From: a virus
Length of the DNA stretch: 49,028 nucleotides
Direction: 5' to 3' (one strand)
Virus record (IMG/VR): IMGVR_UViG_3300021364_000034
Span: 1 to 49,028 of that record
Within the stretch, counting starts at the first letter, position 1, and the number at the start of each line of letters is the position of its first letter. Under the pieces are notes generated by a model. That model saw only the letters and a list, made by a program, of their open reading frames with translations, did not search any database and was not told the DNA's origin. The position numbers and the translations under genes were made by a program. This document shows positions 20,945-29,685 of the stretch, piece by piece.

Positions 20945-21373
20945 TCAAACATTAAAGTAATCCTTGCGGTAGTACCGTCCGAGGATGTTGGAATTGTAGT
21001 ACAGGGGCGTCTCGTCTGTCAACCGCTGTGACAGAACTTCATTGAGGAACAGCTGTCGGGTCTCCTCAAAATTAACCTTTCCCTTGGTATTATGTAGGGA
21101 TATTATTTGACGTGAAAATTTATCTTTACCATGAAAGGTCACATCCTCTTTAAGTTCAGGACATGACCCATAGTATTTTTTCCAGTCAGATTCTGACTTT
21201 ACTCTTCTAGTCTTTCCTTTAGGTTTTCTAAACGACCAAAAATACTTTCTCCCAATGTATTGTCTCTTGTTGATGTCATTGGTAATGAGATAAACAAAGC
21301 CATAGTTGTCCCCAATAAGATCAGAGGTAAAGGGTTTACCTTCATACATCCATGGGTTTTCGTAGTCACACAC
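20945..21373 (-). CDS. GIY-YIG-type endonuclease (putative homing endonuclease)
   Basis: The 142-residue product has the GIY-YIG core in variant form: NYGFVYLITNDINKRQYIGR, followed by basic residues (KPKGKTRRVK) and SDWKKYYGSCPELK. The later part (FEETRQLFLNEVLS) fits the catalytic Glu and helix of the family. It starts with GTG at 21373, adjacent to the previous stop (TGAGTG). Position just after nrdB is typical of free-standing homing endonucleases, which often target RNR genes. Confidence 0.75.
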   Translation of the reverse strand: MCDYENPWMYEGKPFTSDLIGDNYGFVYLITNDINKRQYIGRKYFWSFRKPKGKTRRVKSESDWKKYYGSCPELKEDVTFHGKDKFSRQIISLHNTKGKVNFEETRQLFLNEVLSQRLTDETPLYYNSNILGRYYRKDYFNV

Positions 21374-21529
21374 TCAGTCTTCTTCATAGTCCTGAAATAT
21401 GTAGTCATCAAGTTTTTTGGCCTCTATTGACCTTAGGTATTGAATGTAGAGTCCGATGGCGTGATCGTTTGGATCCCCATCGTACCATTCTTTAAAGTTT
21501 GAATCCTGAGAATGTGTCTTTTTTGACAT
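21374..21529 (-). CDS. 51-aa acidic protein overlapping the end of nrdB
   Basis: The frame ATG at 21529 encodes MSKKTHSQDSNFKEWYDGDP and ends DDYIFQDYEED. Its first 38 bases overlap the last codons of nrdB in another frame, and its stop touches the GTG of the GIY-YIG gene. The product is soluble and acidic. The neat junctions suggest it is real; function unknown. Confidence 0.55.
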   Translation of the reverse strand: MSKKTHSQDSNFKEWYDGDPNDHAIGLYIQYLRSIEAKKLDDYIFQDYEED

Positions 21530-22688
21530 CTTGTTTGATTCCACCAACTACATACGATTCGACTTCTGTTTCTTGCGGTGCAACCTGAAGACCTTTGGAT
21601 GAGATCCAATGTTGTGTCCAGGGAAGTGGATTGTTCTTAGCAGAAATATCGTATACAGGCTTAAGACCAATAGCCTTAAGTCTACGATTAGCAACCCACT
21701 CAACATATTGTTTTAGAAGAGTATCATTTAAACCGATCATACTACCATCACGGAAAAGATAGTCTGCCCATCTCTTTTCTTCATTGACAGCTTTGTCAAA
21801 CATTGCATACAACCACTCTTCCTCTTCTTTCCAAATCTGTAACATTTCTGGATCATCACCAGTTTTCCATTTGTTCAGAATATTCTGAGTGATTGCTAAG
21901 TGTTGGTTTTCGTCTCGTGCGATGAGAGAGATGATCTTAGCTGATCCTTCCATAAGCTTAAGTTCACCAAAGGCGAAACTACAAGCAAAACTAACGTAGA
22001 AGCGAATACCCTCAAGAATGTTAACGTTGGCAACTGCTCTGAAGAGTTTGCGTTTGACATCTTTGATTTCTTGTTGTGATACGGATGTGTCACGGAAGTC
22101 TGACTTCCACTGATTACCTATACCCCACTCTTGTGCACTGTTAATGAAATCATCGTAAGACTCAGTAACAGTCTTTGCACGTTCCAGAATCCTTTCATCT
22201 GTGATAATAGTATCAAACACTTCAGAAGGATCTGAATAGATGTTCTTAATGATGTATGTGTATGAACGACTATGGATCATCTCCATGAATCCCCATACTT
22301 CCATACATGCTTCAAGTTCAGGAAGAGAACAATAAGGAATGAAAGCCATTCCTGGTCCTCTACCCTGAATAGAATCCAACATAATCTGATACTTCAGATT
22401 AGAAGTATAGATATGTTTTTGTTCTGGACGTAGTGATTGATAATCACCACGATCTTTTTGAAGGGAGACCTCCTCAGGTCTCCAGAAATATCCTAATTGT
22501 TGAGTTGTGAGTTTTTCAAAGACCGGGTACTTATAAGAATCATATCTTTGAATTCCTAAAGGTTTACCAAAAAACATTGGTTGTTTCTTTGAGTTATGAA
22601 CTTCAGGATTGAATACAGTCATTCCTTTCACTTTACTCATTACATTATTATCATCTACTGATGATACTTTAAACTGCGCAAGACTCAC
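21492..22688 (-). CDS. nrdB: Class Ia ribonucleotide reductase beta subunit NrdB
   Basis: The 398-residue product is the radical-generating subunit that reduces ribonucleotides together with NrdA. The di-iron ligands and radical Tyr are visible in order: LDSIQG (Asp), FMEMIHSRSYTYI (ExxHxxxY, Tyr radical), NILEGIRFYVSF (Glu), and ARDENQHLA (ExxH). The C-terminal tail FSGFKL is the usual NrdA-docking peptide. The start is GTG at 22688, six bases after GGAGG inside the end of nrdA; the two genes overlap by 20 bases. Confidence 0.96.
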   Translation of the reverse strand: MSLAQFKVSSVDDNNVMSKVKGMTVFNPEVHNSKKQPMFFGKPLGIQRYDSYKYPVFEKLTTQQLGYFWRPEEVSLQKDRGDYQSLRPEQKHIYTSNLKYQIMLDSIQGRGPGMAFIPYCSLPELEACMEVWGFMEMIHSRSYTYIIKNIYSDPSEVFDTIITDERILERAKTVTESYDDFINSAQEWGIGNQWKSDFRDTSVSQQEIKDVKRKLFRAVANVNILEGIRFYVSFACSFAFGELKLMEGSAKIISLIARDENQHLAITQNILNKWKTGDDPEMLQIWKEEEEWLYAMFDKAVNEEKRWADYLFRDGSMIGLNDTLLKQYVEWVANRRLKAIGLKPVYDISAKNNPLPWTQHWISSKGLQVAPQETEVESYVVGGIKQDVKKDTFSGFKL

Positions 22689-24969
22689 ACTCTGCCTCCT
22701 CTGCTTGACTTAGTTCTTCCAATAAATTGTTCAAATCTGACTTCTCTTCCACTACTTCATCAGTCTTGATGTCGTAAGTGTTCTGATAATAAGAAGTCTT
22801 CCAACCATACTTATATGTAGTCAAAAGGTCATTTGCCATTTGTGAGACTGGTACCTCATTATCAGGATAATTTTCTGGATTGTAACTCCAGTTACCAGAA
22901 ATAGCCTGATCAAAGAACTTCTGCATTACAGAAACAATATTGATATATCCCTGGTTACTCTTCATTTCCCAGAGTAGTGTGTAATTGTTTTTAAGTGTTT
23001 GATAAGACGGTACAATCTGCTTAAGGGGTCCTTTCTTACTCTTCTTAATGGACAAATAGTCTCTAGGTGGCTCGATTCCATTTGTTGCGTTTGACACAAC
23101 GGAACTGCTCTCCGAAGGCATTTGAGCCGACAATGTGCTGTGTCGTAATCCGTGAGCCAGAATCGACTCTCTAAGGCCTTCCCAATCATGCTGAAGATCT
23201 TGTGAAGTAATCTCATCGACATCCTTCTTATATGTGTCGATGGGAAGAATACCGTCTGAATACTTTGTACGACCAAAGTATTCACAGTGTCCCTTCTCTT
23301 TGGCAATTTCATTTGAAGACTTGAGTAAGTAATACTGGAAAGATTCTGATAGACCATGGACAGCATCCCAGGCCTCTTGAGAATCGTAGTTATAACCAAG
23401 TTTAGCCAGATAGTGAGCCAGACCAATGAAACCCACCCCAAGTGACCTACGAGCCTTTGTAGCCACCTCAGCGACCCTTATAGGATACTCCTGATAGTCG
23501 ATCAGTTCCTCCAGTCCACGTACCGACAGATCACAAAGATCCTCTAGTTCCTCATCAGATTTGATCTTACCAACATTTACAGCAGAAAGAATACACAAGG
23601 CAATCTCACCAGGCATCTCCTCGTCAATATGGTTCAAAGGTTCTGTTGGTAGAGTAATCTCCTGACATAGGTTACTCATTGTAACACGATCCTTGAAGGA
23701 AGAGTGAGTATTACAATGGTCGATATTCATGATGTAGATACGACCAGTCTCAGCCCTCTCTTTCAGAAGATTCAGAATAAGCTCCTGAGCCTTGATAGTT
23801 TTCTTCGGAATAGATCCATCAGATTCATAAGTTTTATACAAATCATCAAACTTATCAGTGCCGAAAGCATCGTACAAACCTGGTACATCGTGAGGGTTAA
23901 ATAAGGTGATGTCTCCATCTTGGATGAATCTCTCATAGAAGATTTTTGAAAGTTGGATTGAGTAGTCAAGTTTTCTAACACGATTATCTTCGGTTCCTTT
24001 GTTATTCTTGAGAACCAAGATATCTTCTATCTCTTGGTGCCAGATAGGAAAGTGAACTGTAGCAGAACCACCTCTGATACCGTTCTGTGTACAACATCTG
24101 ACAGTTGCTTCAAACTTTTTGAGGAAGGGGACAACACCTGTGTGTTGTACCTCTCCACCTCTGATTTTAGAGTTGATGCCACGGATTCGACCTGCGTTGA
24201 TACCGATACCAGCCCTCTGTGCGACATACCGGCCAATAGCCATATCACTGCTAAAGATACTATCGAGGGAGTCATCAACATCAACGAGAACACAAGATGC
24301 AAATTGACGAAGTGGTGTTCTGACCCCTGCCATGATTGGTGTTGGGATGTTGATTTTGTGTTTACTGATTGCGTCATAATACCTCTTGACATATGACAAT
24401 CTTGTATCTTTTGGATATTCCTGAAAGATAGTCAATGCAATCATGATGTACATGAACTGCGGAGTCTCATAGACCCTTCCAGAACTTCTATCCTGTACTA
24501 GGTATTTATCCACAACCTGCCTCAATCCGGCGTAAGTGAAGAAATAATCACGTTGATGATCAACAAAAGTTTCAACCTTTTGAATCTCTTCAATTGAATA
24601 CTTGGTGAAAATATCTCTATCGTAAAGATTATCGCAGGCAAGTTTTTGAATGTGATCTATCAATGAAGGGAGTTCATGCATCTTACCAAACAACTGTTTC
24701 CTGACAGAGAACAGAAGGAGACGTGCTGCAACATACTGATAGTTTGGATGATCAAGATCAATCAAATCAGATGCACTCTTGATAAGAATCTCTTGTATTT
24801 CTTCGGTAGTAATCCCATCGTAAAACTGAATACCAGAAGTCATCTCAACTTGACTTGCAGACACACCAGCAAGACCTTTGGTTGCCTCTTCAACCATCTT
24901 GTGCATTTTTTCAAGATCCAGTTTTTCTACTGAACCATTTCTCTTAGTAACTTTCAATCCGTTGCTCAT
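22669..24969 (-). CDS. nrdA: Class Ia ribonucleotide reductase alpha subunit NrdA
   Basis: The 766-residue product has an N-terminal ATP-cone region (RNGSVEKLDLEKMHKMV). The active-site elements are FASCVLVDVDDS, NLCQEITLPTEP (N, C and E of the catalytic triad) and EIALCILSAVNVG. The C-terminal redox pair is CESC, which accepts electrons from glutaredoxin or thioredoxin. Length is typical for NrdA. It supplies dNTPs for phage DNA synthesis and overlaps the primase gene by 4 bases. A ferredoxin and a glutaredoxin-like gene elsewhere in the window may feed electrons. Confidence 0.97.
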   Translation of the reverse strand: MSNGLKVTKRNGSVEKLDLEKMHKMVEEATKGLAGVSASQVEMTSGIQFYDGITTEEIQEILIKSASDLIDLDHPNYQYVAARLLLFSVRKQLFGKMHELPSLIDHIQKLACDNLYDRDIFTKYSIEEIQKVETFVDHQRDYFFTYAGLRQVVDKYLVQDRSSGRVYETPQFMYIMIALTIFQEYPKDTRLSYVKRYYDAISKHKINIPTPIMAGVRTPLRQFASCVLVDVDDSLDSIFSSDMAIGRYVAQRAGIGINAGRIRGINSKIRGGEVQHTGVVPFLKKFEATVRCCTQNGIRGGSATVHFPIWHQEIEDILVLKNNKGTEDNRVRKLDYSIQLSKIFYERFIQDGDITLFNPHDVPGLYDAFGTDKFDDLYKTYESDGSIPKKTIKAQELILNLLKERAETGRIYIMNIDHCNTHSSFKDRVTMSNLCQEITLPTEPLNHIDEEMPGEIALCILSAVNVGKIKSDEELEDLCDLSVRGLEELIDYQEYPIRVAEVATKARRSLGVGFIGLAHYLAKLGYNYDSQEAWDAVHGLSESFQYYLLKSSNEIAKEKGHCEYFGRTKYSDGILPIDTYKKDVDEITSQDLQHDWEGLRESILAHGLRHSTLSAQMPSESSSVVSNATNGIEPPRDYLSIKKSKKGPLKQIVPSYQTLKNNYTLLWEMKSNQGYINIVSVMQKFFDQAISGNWSYNPENYPDNEVPVSQMANDLLTTYKYGWKTSYYQNTYDIKTDEVVEEKSDLNNLLEELSQAEEAECESCAV

Positions 24970-25958
24970 ATCTTTTTCCAGGTTGTGAATTTGAGTTTTG
25001 CTTGTAAACCTTGATATACATTTGATTCTACTATCTTTTGGACATCATGTCCAGATAAAACCATATCGTTTATGTCTTTATCTCGTATACTAAGAGGCCA
25101 GATGACAACTCTTTCTCCTTGTTCAATACATCGTTCAATACGATTAACAATCTCTTTATTACGGGGCTCGTTATCGTATACAAAAACTTTAGTGCTTCCC
25201 TCAAGATCACAAATGTCACCGTCACTCCCACACAGAGCCACACTATTCCTGATAAAAGAGCTGTCGAAGGGTCCTTCGACCACAAAGACTGGTAATTCTT
25301 TATCGATTGTGTCAATTCCATAAACTTTGGGTGCATCTTCGTCCAACATGATGGTTAAGTATTTAATAGGGTTTGTGGAGATGGCTCTACCCTGAACACC
25401 AATAAGTTTGTTATTCCTTACAAGAGGAATAACAATCCTCTGTTCTCCATATTTTGTGTTTGGAAATGTATCCGGTTTGATACTATTCACAAACTCCTGA
25501 AAGTTTTTTGCATAGAAATATTTCCCTTTAAATATTGCCCTAGTCTCAAGATAATTTCTTGATACATCCACACTAAATGCATCTGGAAGATCAATGACTA
25601 CATTTCTTTTGAAATTTGGTTTTGATGATTTCAATCGTTCAAAAATATCTTCTGGACTTTCTGTCTGAAAATTCTTTCCACTCTTTCCATCCTTAAACTT
25701 CTCAAACACATACTGTTTATGTGTTTCAGGATCTAAATCTTTGATAAAACTACTGAATGAAATACTGATACCGCAGTTATGACATTTATAGTTCGTATTA
25801 TTCTTTACCTGATAAAGATAACCTCTTGCTTTGTTCTTTTGTTTCTGACTGTCACCACAAATTGGACAGCGGAAGTTATATAGATTTGCCTTTACCTTTT
25901 TGAATTTAGATAATCTTGAGGAAATCAGATTGATGTACTTTACATCAATAAAATCCAT
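24966..25958 (-). CDS. 61: DNA primase (T4 gp61-like)
   Basis: The 330-residue product has an N-terminal zinc site (FRCPICGDSQ and YKCHNCGISI). It then has a TOPRIM-like core: FVVEGPFDSSFI with the conserved Glu, and KVFVYDNEPRNKE with an acidic pair. This is the order in bacterial and T4 primases, which make RNA primers for lagging-strand synthesis with the gp41 helicase. It lies upstream of nrdA, overlapping by 4 bases. Confidence 0.92.
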   Translation of the reverse strand: MDFIDVKYINLISSRLSKFKKVKANLYNFRCPICGDSQKQKNKARGYLYQVKNNTNYKCHNCGISISFSSFIKDLDPETHKQYVFEKFKDGKSGKNFQTESPEDIFERLKSSKPNFKRNVVIDLPDAFSVDVSRNYLETRAIFKGKYFYAKNFQEFVNSIKPDTFPNTKYGEQRIVIPLVRNNKLIGVQGRAISTNPIKYLTIMLDEDAPKVYGIDTIDKELPVFVVEGPFDSSFIRNSVALCGSDGDICDLEGSTKVFVYDNEPRNKEIVNRIERCIEQGERVVIWPLSIRDKDINDMVLSGHDVQKIVESNVYQGLQAKLKFTTWKKI

Positions 25959-25959
25959 G

Positions 25960-26343
25960 TCACTTCCTATAACTCATACTCACTATAGGTAAATTCACTT
26001 GACTTGTCAAGTAATTTGAAACTTCTGGTAATGCTCTTAAACCCATAGAGATGACAGCAATACCACCAAGTCCCATCCAAACTCTTTTTTCTAACGTACG
26101 TATTCTTTGCAATACGAGGTCATGATCCCCGTCCATTTTATCACGGAGTTTGTCAATTTTAGTAAAGAGTACTGAGTCAGTTTCTTCTTGTTTTGATATA
26201 CGTTCTTCATGTACTGCAAGCATTCTACTTACAGTAGTATTTACCTCAGATAATTTTTGAATTGCGGTATCAATTCTTAGTACAACCGAATTCAAATCCT
26301 CAAGTTTTTGCTCTAATACTGCAACCTTAACTTCTGTTTCCAT
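25960..26343 (-). CDS. Coiled-coil protein with C-terminal membrane helix
   Basis: The 127-residue product is a long helix with heptads (VLEQKLEDLNSVVLRIDTAI, then VLQRIRTLEKRV). A hydrophobic segment follows (MGLGGIAVISMGLRAL). This layout resembles XhlA-like holin-associated proteins and some phage membrane anchors, but the match is only in architecture. It starts at ATG 26343 and its stop precedes the primase ATG by one base. Confidence 0.65.
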   Translation of the reverse strand: METEVKVAVLEQKLEDLNSVVLRIDTAIQKLSEVNTTVSRMLAVHEERISKQEETDSVLFTKIDKLRDKMDGDHDLVLQRIRTLEKRVWMGLGGIAVISMGLRALPEVSNYLTSQVNLPIVSMSYRK

Positions 26344-26647
26344 TTTGGGGTTTAAAATAAGGATTGAAATCTAAGGCTTTCTTCATTGTCTTTCTTGCCT
26401 TTTTATCCTTTCTCTTCTGCTGTCTATCCATCAAATCCTTAATCGCCTTCTTCACAAATTTATTTCTACCATCCAATTTCATATTGGCGTCATAACCAGC
26501 AGTAGGACCAGCAGCAGGGGAGGAATTAGAAAATCCACCAGATCCCCCTGGAGGATTTGCCACCATACCTTCCTCATTCACACTGAACTCATCATACATT
26601 GCTGAACGAAAAGCATTAACAAACCGATCAATCTTATCTTTATCCAT
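26327..26647 (-). CDS. Conserved-type cyanophage protein with Gly/Pro-rich linker
   Basis: The ATG at 26647 is preferred (MDKDKIDRFVNAFRSAMYDE) because it overlaps the upstream stop in the usual way. The 106-residue product has an N-terminal helix, a flexible linker (ANPPGGSGGFSNSSPAAGPT) and a very basic C-terminal helix (MDRQQKRKDKKARKTMKKAL). Linker and basic tail suggest binding to DNA or to a virion partner. No function is known. Confidence 0.65.
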   Translation of the reverse strand: MDKDKIDRFVNAFRSAMYDEFSVNEEGMVANPPGGSGGFSNSSPAAGPTAGYDANMKLDGRNKFVKKAIKDLMDRQQKRKDKKARKTMKKALDFNPYFKPQNGNRS

Positions 26648-27020
26648 TTGAAATACCATTAAGTGCTTCTAGACATGTCTGATCCATCTCAATTTCATGA
26701 ATATAAGATCTTGGATGATCTGGTAACTTATTCAAAAAAACTACAAATGTTTTTATTGATGACCATAAACTTTTATCAATTTTATAAAACAACATGGGTG
26801 TTGTTGCTTCACCAAAGATATTATATAGAATAATAAAATGATTAATGAGTAAATGAACCTTTAAATCGCCACCACCTTTATACCGTTTTAGGAGTCTTTT
26901 GATATATCTAAAACGACTTAGGTCTTTTTCAAAATCCTCCCGAGTAACAGCTTGGGGATTTTCATAATTTTTAATAGCAAAAATAAGGAAATTTTCCTCA
27001 TTCAACTCATTGAATAACAT
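26640..27020 (-). CDS. Conserved-type cyanophage protein, unknown function
   Basis: The 126-residue product begins MLFNELNEENFLIFAIKNYE and has a helical core with basic FRYIKRLLKRYKGGGD and hydrophobic LLINHFIILYNIFGE. It is soluble and helical. I recall homologues next to virion genes in many cyanomyoviruses, always without a function. It follows the late virion gene by 3 bases and so is probably late. Confidence 0.68.
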   Translation of the reverse strand: MLFNELNEENFLIFAIKNYENPQAVTREDFEKDLSRFRYIKRLLKRYKGGGDLKVHLLINHFIILYNIFGEATTPMLFYKIDKSLWSSIKTFVVFLNKLPDHPRSYIHEIEMDQTCLEALNGISNG

Positions 27021-27023
27021 TTA

Positions 27024-27536
27024 TCATTCTGCCGTTGGATAATCGATACCGCCAGTTGTAATACCCGACATTGCAACAAGAGTTTCTTTCTTAACTCTTA
27101 AGTTACCAAGATTATCCAGATAAGTTGTAACACCTACCCAACCTTCATGAGTTACACTGTATTCAGAGGAAACACCTTCAGCATTGGCAACACCATATAC
27201 AAGTGAGTCATAATCACCATTAGTTTCACTGAAGTGATTGTCCTGTACACTCGACTTTGGAAGTTGAGACACAGTGAAATCAACGCCAGAAATGGCAGAA
27301 CCATTCAGACCCATTGTTGATGCAATGGTAACTGAAGTTGTACTTGCGACACTTGCAATCACAGCATCACCAAAGTAAGTACCACCTCTGGTTCCAAAAC
27401 GAATTACATCACCTTCTAAACCACCTTGACCATCAAGGCCGAATGAAGTACCTGAACCAGTTACGACCCTTGTAGAATAGTCTAGGGTTACTGTTCCTAC
27501 CGACCCTACATTGTCGTTATTTCCCCAAAGTGCCAT
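27024..27536 (-). CDS. Virion structural-type protein (beta-rich)
   Basis: The product starts at the ATG at 27536, MALWGNNDNVGSVGTVTLDY, and has 170 residues. It is Gly/Ser/Thr/Val-rich and beta-structured (VVTGSGTSFG, RGGTYFGDAV, STTSVTIAS). A TTG 33 bases upstream extends the frame, but ATG is preceded by ACAAGGG and fits the late promoter 35 bases away. Homologues with the same N-terminus are common in T4-like cyanophage particles. The exact part of the virion is unknown. Confidence 0.8.
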   Translation of the reverse strand: MALWGNNDNVGSVGTVTLDYSTRVVTGSGTSFGLDGQGGLEGDVIRFGTRGGTYFGDAVIASVASTTSVTIASTMGLNGSAISGVDFTVSQLPKSSVQDNHFSETNGDYDSLVYGVANAEGVSSEYSVTHEGWVGVTTYLDNLGNLRVKKETLVAMSGITTGGIDYPTAE

Positions 27537-27570
27537 GTCTTGTGCCCTTGTAAAGTTACTTTCTTTCAAA

Positions 27571-27578
27571 TATTTATA
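27571..27578 (-). promoter_or_regulatory. T4-type late promoter of the virion gene
   Basis: The minus strand reads TATAAATA ending 35 bases before the ATG at 27536. Its first bases overlap the T run of the preceding terminator. Confidence 0.8.
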
Positions 27579-27605
27579 AAAAAATAGGAGACGGGTAGTC
27601 TCCTA
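27578..27605 (-). terminator. Intrinsic terminator fused to a late promoter
   Basis: TAGGAGAC (27605-27598) and GTCTCCTA (27592-27585) form a perfect 8-bp stem with a 5-base loop, followed by seven T (27584-27578). The last T is the first base of the late promoter TATAAATA. It ends the unit containing the 66-residue protein. Confidence 0.9.
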
Positions 27606-27609
27606 TGTA

Positions 27610-27810
27610 TCAATCTTCTCTTGTTTTAATTGCACCTTTTACAACCTCAAGGAGTTGATCATCCATCTCGGTCTTAGTTAATGCTACCGCCTTACCAAGA
27701 ATCAAAAGACAAATGTCAATAAGCTTCTCACCAAGTTCCTCATTATTAGGAATCTTATCAACTGCATCCGAAATGATCTTTGCTGCCAGAGGAAGAAGGA
27801 ATGATAGCAT
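27610..27810 (-). CDS. 66-aa protein with hydrophobic N-terminus
   Basis: The product begins MLSFLLPLAAKIISDAVDKI and has a second hydrophobic stretch (LIDICLLILGKAVALT) before a charged end. Two amphipathic or membrane helices are likely, a layout seen in small holins and in membrane-associated proteins, but no function can be assigned. It is followed within 5 bases by the terminator. Confidence 0.62.
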   Translation of the reverse strand: MLSFLLPLAAKIISDAVDKIPNNEELGEKLIDICLLILGKAVALTKTEMDDQLLEVVKGAIKTRED

Positions 27811-27837
27811 GGTGAATACCTATTACTATCTTATATA

Positions 27838-28368
27838 TCAATCTGACTCACCAGGACGAGATCTGTATGGATCATCCTTTTTAGTATTTGCAAGATAGTT
27901 ATCGTAACGACGTTTTGCTTCTTTCTTTTTATCTTCAGGAGACATCTCTTTCTTAGGAGCCTTAGTGTTTATGAATGAGTTACCCATAGATTTCTTCACA
28001 CGATCAAATGCAGTCTCTTCCTTTGCCATCTTAGTTGCAGTGGCATACATTACAGACTTTGCATCATCTCCATATCTCTTTTCAAAATCACCTTCCTTCT
28101 TTTTCATACCTTTTACAATATCTTCTTTTTCCTTCTCCTCTTCGGGAGTCAAAGTTCTTTCTTGAATGTCAATAACAGTTCCACCAATCTCTTTGAAGAC
28201 CTCATTGGCTTCAGACATTGTAGGATTAATGACAACTTTATTATTAACTTTCTCTCCCTCTTTTACTTCTCTTCTGGGGACTTTACGTGTCTTTGGTTCT
28301 ATTGGAGGAACATCCACTACCTCACGTAGATCATCTCTCCAATTAGAATAGTTAACTTCTCTTTTCAT
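27838..28368 (-). CDS. Charged, helical virion-associated-type protein
   Basis: From the ATG at 28368 the product has 176 residues: MKREVNYSNWRDDLREVVDV, then a Lys/Glu-rich stretch, then YGDDAKSVMYATATKMAKEE. I know this last motif from several cyanophage head-region proteins. A GTG start four codons upstream has a somewhat better ribosome-binding site and cannot be excluded. A late-type promoter lies at 28396-28403. Function unknown. Confidence 0.68.
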   Translation of the reverse strand: MKREVNYSNWRDDLREVVDVPPIEPKTRKVPRREVKEGEKVNNKVVINPTMSEANEVFKEIGGTVIDIQERTLTPEEEKEKEDIVKGMKKKEGDFEKRYGDDAKSVMYATATKMAKEETAFDRVKKSMGNSFINTKAPKKEMSPEDKKKEAKRRYDNYLANTKKDDPYRSRPGESD

Positions 28369-28372
28369 CCTA

Positions 28373-29656
28373 TTAGACACGATTTCTCTTGTACCTATTT
28401 ATGAATTCCTTGATATTTGACTTGGGTCCTTTGTAAGCTTTACCACCTGGTTGTAAGTTCTCTCCACCATTTTCATGTCCTGGTGTAAGATCTGATGCGT
28501 ACTTAAAATAACCTGTGGTACCTGATAAGGTATTTGGTTTTTTAGAAGTTCTCATCTTACGATCCATTTTAACTTCAGTGTACTCACACAGATCACGTAT
28601 CCAGGACTTGAACATCATATCACTCTCGGTGACACAGATCAAATAGTTGGTTCCTCTACGAACAATTCTACCAACTAAACCGGTATTGAGATTCTGAACC
28701 TTCTCGTTGATTTTAAAAATATTTCCCTTCACGTAATTCTCTCTGAGATTCTTCCAATCAAACTTCGGAGCAATCTGCCAGAGTGACCAACCCTCTTCCA
28801 CATTCATTGCCTTACGAACGGTATTCATAATTGTCTTTGCAGTTGCATCATCAATGTTATCTGGAATACCAGATCTGAATGTTTCGAAGTCACCTTCTGC
28901 AGCTGCCTTTCTCATCTTTGATGCGGACATACCAGTCACACCTTCAGAGTCATCATCTCTCTGACCTGCGGAGATAGTTTCAATCTCATCAAATTCATAA
29001 ATGTCACCATTATATTTTTGAGCAAGACTATCAAATTCAGATACTCTATCAGAACCAACAACGATCTTTACATTTGAATATCCATCAGAATCTGCAATCT
29101 TTAATGCATCAAAGATAGTCTTGACACTGTCATCATTAATGATACTCTCCTCATGATCAGGGAACATCTTTCTCATCAGATCAGTCTTTTGTCCTGGTTC
29201 CAATGGGTTCTTCTTTGGATCATTAGACCTTGATGGATATACTCTCATATCTCCATCACCAGCAACTTTTGCAGCAGAATCAAGAAGTTTCTTATGTCCA
29301 ATAGTTGGTGGATTGAATCTTCCAAATACCAGTGTTAAAGTCTCACCTTCTTTACTTTGACCTGTCCCTTCTTCTTCAGAACCAACTCTTTCTTTAGAAG
29401 TATCAACCTCTGCAGTCTTAGCAGCTCTACCTACCTGTTGATCTGGTGTTTTGTATTGTGGTTGAGAAGAAGGTTGACCTCTCTTAGAATCCTTTTTGTC
29501 ATAATAAACAAATTGTCCACCTTCAGTTTTACCTACCTTATTACCAGCTTTATCTACCCAATTTCCCTGGCCGTCGCCAGTCAGACCAAGTTGTCTTGCA
29601 CGCTCAGATGCCTTGGTCTGTCTTGCTTCAGAAAAAAAGTTAAGGAAACTCTTCAT
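28373..29656 (-). CDS. Candidate internal (ejected) protein with nucleotidyltransferase domain
   Basis: The ATG at 29656 gives 427 residues. The N-terminus MKSFLNFFSEARQTKA closely resembles the capsid-targeting peptide of T4 internal proteins (MKTYQEFIAEA-like), which is cut by the prohead protease. Residues about 15-56 form a module shared with the next protein upstream (SERARQLG...GNWVDKAGNK). From residue about 108 there is a cytidylyltransferase-like domain: VFGRFNPPTIGHKKLL (HxGH type) and GMSASKMRKA. The C-terminal region is basic and ends FINRYKRNRV. Packaging in the head and delivery into the host is inferred; the substrate is unknown. Confidence 0.78.
   Translation of the reverse strand: MKSFLNFFSEARQTKASERARQLGLTGDGQGNWVDKAGNKVGKTEGGQFVYYDKKDSKRGQPSSQPQYKTPDQQVGRAAKTAEVDTSKERVGSEEEGTGQSKEGETLTLVFGRFNPPTIGHKKLLDSAAKVAGDGDMRVYPSRSNDPKKNPLEPGQKTDLMRKMFPDHEESIINDDSVKTIFDALKIADSDGYSNVKIVVGSDRVSEFDSLAQKYNGDIYEFDEIETISAGQRDDDSEGVTGMSASKMRKAAAEGDFETFRSGIPDNIDDATAKTIMNTVRKAMNVEEGWSLWQIAPKFDWKNLRENYVKGNIFKINEKVQNLNTGLVGRIVRRGTNYLICVTESDMMFKSWIRDLCEYTEVKMDRKMRTSKKPNTLSGTTGYFKYASDLTPGHENGGENLQPGGKAYKGPKSNIKEFINRYKRNRV
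28396..28403 (-). promoter_or_regulatory. Late promoter candidate (CATAAATA)
   Basis: The minus strand has CATAAATA, one base off the TATAAATA consensus. It lies 28 bases before the ATG at 28368, within the end of the upstream gene. Confidence 0.5.
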
Positions 29657-29677
29657 TTCTATCAATATCCTATATTG

Positions 29678-29685
29678 TATTTATT
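29678..29685 (-). promoter_or_regulatory. Late promoter candidate (AATAAATA)
   Basis: AATAAATA on the minus strand ends 21 bases before the ATG at 29656, across the stop codon of the upstream gene. It leaves only a short leader containing AGGAT. Confidence 0.45.

Noticed and set aside
24027-24396. Long frames on both strands inside nrdA
   Set aside because: They are shadow frames of a conserved enzyme; the nrdA frame is uninterrupted and carries the active-site Cys motifs.
27537-27569. Upstream TTG extension of the virion protein
   Set aside because: The ATG at 27536 has a ribosome-binding site and the late-promoter start would fall inside the extension.
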